Below, in pieces: positions 5,311-7,255 of a stretch of 7,255 nucleotides of DNA. The stretch is from Planctomycetales bacterium (GTDB lineage: Bacteria > Planctomycetota > Planctomycetia > Pirellulales > Thermoguttaceae). Made by a program: the position numbers and the translations under genes. The DNA lies in NCBI GenBank assembly GCA_007127495.1, contig SKZG01000120.1, positions 1 through 7,255 of the forward strand, given 5' to 3'. Position 1 is the first letter of the stretch; each line of letters begins with the position of its first letter. The notes under the pieces are model-generated. The model was not told where the DNA came from. It ran no database searches and was given only the letters and a program-made list of their open reading frames with translations.

Positions 5311-6549
5311 ATGAACCACCTCTTTCGCAATCTGGTATGCCGCCGTTTGGCGAGCCTCCACCACGGCCTGCTCGTACTCAACGACGCAGACGGGCGCCAC
5401 GAATTCGGTTACGCAGCCGAAGGCGAGCCGGCAGCGACGGTTGAAGTTCACGACCCGTGCTTCTATCGCAACTTGGCCTTCGGCGGTAGCCTGGGGGCGT
5501 CCGAGGCGTATATCCGAGGCGAGTGGACCTGCGATGACTTGGTCGGCCTGGTGCGCATCTTCTGCCGAAACGCGGCCGTTTCGGCCGGCATGGAGCGCGG
5601 CACGGCTCGCTTTCTCCGTCCCGTCGCGCGGCTGGGCCACTGGCTGCGGCGGAACACCACGGCCGGCAGCCGTCGAAATATCGCCGCCCATTACGACCTG
5701 GGCAACGAGTTCTTTGCGCTGTTCCTCGACGAAACCATGGCCTACTCATGTGCCGTATTCCCCCAGCCCGACAGCACGTTGCACGAGGCCTCGGTGGCCA
5801 AGTTCGACCGCATCTGCCGCAAACTGGACCTGACGCCCGACGACCATCTGCTTGAGATCGGCACCGGCTGGGGCGGGTTCGCTCTCCATGCGGCGCGGAA
5901 CTACGGCTGCCGCGTGACTACCACGACCATCTCGCAGAAGCAGTACGACTACACCGGCGGGCTGGTGGCCGACGCCGGTCTGGGCGACCGCGTGACCGTG
6001 CTGTGCCGCGACTACCGCGACCTGACCGGCACGTACGACAAGTTAGTTTCCATCGAAATGATTGAGGCCGTCGGGCATCAGTTCTTCGACACCTACTTCC
6101 GCGCGTGCTCCGAGCGGCTGAAGCCCGACGGGCTGATGCTTTTGCAGGCCATCACCATTCCCGATCAGCGCTACGACGTCTACCGGCGCGGGGTCGACTT
6201 CATCCAGCGGTACATATTTCCCGGCGGCTGCCTGCCGTCTGTGGGGGCTATCTGCGATTCGGTCGCGCGCACAACGGACATGCGGCTCATGCACTTCGAG
6301 GACCTGACGCCCCACTACGCCGAGACGCTGGCTCTCTGGCGGGAACAGTTCCTTGCGAACCGCGATGGCGTGCGGGCATTGGGCTTTTCCGATGCGTTCA
6401 TTCGCACCTGGGACTACTATTTCTGCTATTGTGAAGGGGCATTCCGCGAGCGGGCCATCGGCGATGCGCAAATACTGCTGGCCAAGCCCGCCTGCCGCGG
6501 CGAACCGATCCTTGCACCTTTTCAACCCAACCAGCGCCCGGCGAGGTAG
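5311..6549 (+). CDS. Cyclopropane-fatty-acyl-phospholipid synthase family SAM-dependent methyltransferase
   Basis: The family transfers a methyl group from S-adenosylmethionine to the double bond of an unsaturated acyl chain in membrane phospholipid. In the 412-residue product, HYDLGNEF lies at 127-134 and the SAM-binding glycine loop LEIGTGWGG at 181-189. EMIEAVG follows at 249-255, FIQRYIFPGGCLPS at 297-310 and YCEGAFRER at 373-381. By motif position, E. coli bicarbonate ligands Cys139, Glu239, Ile268 and Tyr317 correspond to Cys147, Glu252, Ile281 and Tyr336. His266 is Gln279 here, so the product might be a methylated rather than cyclopropanated chain. The length is slightly above E. coli Cfa (382). 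ATG 5311 is the first start and matches the family N-terminus. The gene has its own candidate promoter and leader, and its last 28 bp overlap the convergent DUF2177 gene. The exact reaction cannot be told from sequence, so no symbol is given. Confidence 0.94.
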   Translation: MNHLFRNLVCRRLASLHHGLLVLNDADGRHEFGYAAEGEPAATVEVHDPCFYRNLAFGGSLGASEAYIRGEWTCDDLVGLVRIFCRNAAVSAGMERGTARFLRPVARLGHWLRRNTTAGSRRNIAAHYDLGNEFFALFLDETMAYSCAVFPQPDSTLHEASVAKFDRICRKLDLTPDDHLLEIGTGWGGFALHAARNYGCRVTTTTISQKQYDYTGGLVADAGLGDRVTVLCRDYRDLTGTYDKLVSIEMIEAVGHQFFDTYFRACSERLKPDGLMLLQAITIPDQRYDVYRRGVDFIQRYIFPGGCLPSVGAICDSVARTTDMRLMHFEDLTPHYAETLALWREQFLANRDGVRALGFSDAFIRTWDYYFCYCEGAFRERAIGDAQILLAKPACRGEPILAPFQPNQRPAR

Positions 6550-6920
6550 GCGACGGCGCTCACGGAGGCGGCCAGGACGGTGCCCCAGGTCATGTCGACG
6601 ACCGTGACAATCCACGGCCAGCCCTTGACCGTTGCGTGGTTGGTCAGGTCGTAGGTGGCGTAGGTGACCAGCCCGAAAAAGGCGCCCAGGAGCACAGCCC
6701 GGCGAAGCGAACCGGCTTGCAGGCCGGGCACGACGGCGAACACGAGCAACCCGGCCAGAAACAGCAGGTAGAAAATGACTGCCGCCCACCAATTCGGCTG
6801 ATCGGCCAGCAGGAATCCCAGGTGCTTCCGGTAGAAGCTCCTGGCCACGACGGCGAGCCACACGAGGTCGATCGCCAGGAAGGCGGCCACGGCGGCCAGG
6901 TAGACTTTCAGGTACAGCAT
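6522..6920 (-). CDS. DUF2177 family four-helix membrane protein
   Basis: The 132-residue product is a small integral membrane protein with four predicted hydrophobic segments, at about residues 6-26, 46-66, 75-92 and 103-127. The block YDLTNHATVKGWPW followed by VVDMTWGT (residues 90-114) is the hallmark of DUF2177. The function is not known. Its repeated occurrence beside CFAS and DUF1365 genes in other bacteria suggests a part in the same membrane-lipid pathway. I chose ATG 6920 because it begins the first hydrophobic segment and follows GGAGG (9 nt upstream) and GAGGG. An upstream in-frame start at 6959 would lie inside the preceding gene. That gene's TAA and this ATG share one base (TAATG), which implies translational coupling. 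The 3' end overlaps the convergent CFAS gene by 28 bp. Confidence 0.92.
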   Translation of the reverse strand: MLYLKVYLAAVAAFLAIDLVWLAVVARSFYRKHLGFLLADQPNWWAAVIFYLLFLAGLLVFAVVPGLQAGSLRRAVLLGAFFGLVTYATYDLTNHATVKGWPWIVTVVDMTWGTVLAASVSAVAYLAGRWLG

Positions 6921-7255
6921 TACCCTCGTCCTCCAAATCGGTAGTGCGAAACAAACCACTCGTCGCCGCCCGCGTAGGCGAACAACTCAGCGCAGGCCAT
7001 GAAAAACATACGCCAGCGCTGGAACTGTCGTGCGGCGTCATCCGGCCCGAGTCCCGCCGCGAACAGCGGCAGCAGGTCGGCCCGACGGGCATCGCACCGG
7101 GCAAGCCACGCCTCCAGCGTCCGGGCATAATGCAAGCCGGAAACATGCCAATGATCCTCCAGGACGAGGTCGCGCTGGAACCGCATCAGCAGGTCGTCGG
7201 ACGGCATGATGCCGCCGGTGAAGAAATGCCGGCCCATCCAGTTCAACTCGCCCTC
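6920..7255 (-). CDS. Second CFAS-family methyltransferase, C-terminal part (5' end beyond right edge)
   Basis: The frame is open to the right edge and gives 111 C-terminal residues ending at TAA 6920-6922. They match the end of CFAS-family proteins. [16 protein letters not shown] takes the place of the YIFPGGCLPS block. [19 protein letters not shown] holds the tyrosine equivalent to Tyr336 of the neighbouring full-length enzyme. [17 protein letters not shown] and [11 protein letters not shown] complete the domain. The SAM-binding part is outside the window, so activity cannot be judged. Internal TTG 7246 and ATG codons are not real starts, because conserved sequence continues upstream. The FTGGIMPS version differs clearly from the other copy, so this is a diverged paralogue rather than a recent duplicate. 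It is the first of a coupled pair with the DUF2177 gene. Confidence 0.9.
   Translation of the reverse strand, partial: EGELNWMGRHFFTGGIMPSDDLLMRFQRDLVLEDHWHVSGLHYARTLEAWLARCDARRADLLPLFAAGLGPDDAARQFQRWRMFFMACAELFAYAGGDEWFVSHYRFGGRG

Noticed and set aside
6043..7146. 367-residue minus-strand frame
   Set aside because: It crosses antisense CFAS and out-of-frame DUF2177 sequence, and both real genes have clear family motifs.
1..7255. Search for CRISPR arrays, insertion sequences, integrase sites, toxin-antitoxin or phage genes
   Set aside because: I saw no regularly spaced repeats, transposase motifs, tRNA-end duplications or defence-gene signatures.

Overview
The window looks like a GC-rich bacterial chromosome segment, most probably from a planctomycete of the Pirellulales type. 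I infer this from the tandem pair of diverged ClpP genes behind a trigger factor with long acidic extensions, and from the small coiled-coil lipoprotein with a proline-rich tail. No database search was possible, so the taxonomy is an inference.

Left half, all on the minus strand and read from right to left: a tRNA-Gly(GCC) at 3808-3879, trigger factor (tig, 2120-3682), a first ClpP (1458-2090), a second ClpP (759-1349), and a lipoprotein whose gene runs off the left edge (1-584). This is a protein-quality-control block. The ribosome-bound chaperone meets nascent chains, and the two ClpP paralogues would form one or two proteolytic chambers. No Clp ATPase gene lies in the window. A plausible promoter sits just upstream of the tRNA, and I found no convincing terminator or separate promoter between the tRNA and tig.

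Middle: 3880-4333 holds no gene. It is the divergent intergenic region, with the tRNA promoter facing left and a candidate extended -10 promoter facing right.

Right half: a membrane-lipid modification cluster. A DUF1365 gene (4334-5080) and a cyclopropane-fatty-acyl-phospholipid synthase family methyltransferase (CFAS, 5311-6549) lie on the plus strand. Facing them on the minus strand are a second CFAS-family gene, of which only the C-terminal third is present (6920-7255), and a DUF2177 four-helix membrane protein (6522-6920). The last two share a TAATG stop/start junction. The two arms converge, and the CFAS and DUF2177 genes overlap by 28 bp at their 3' ends. DUF1365, CFAS and DUF2177 genes co-occur in proteobacterial lipid-modification clusters, often with a flavin amine oxidase, so more of the cluster probably lies to the right.

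The most unusual small-scale feature is the 230-bp gap before the full CFAS gene. It contains a candidate promoter whose -10 box overlaps a perfect 7-bp inverted repeat, a 12-bp direct repeat carrying GGAGG twice, and a possible 20-codon leader ORF ending 11 nt before the CFAS start. In the CFAS protein, the histidine that binds bicarbonate in the E. coli enzyme is replaced by glutamine, so its chemistry may not be plain cyclopropanation. I did not find a clearly new defence or mobile system.
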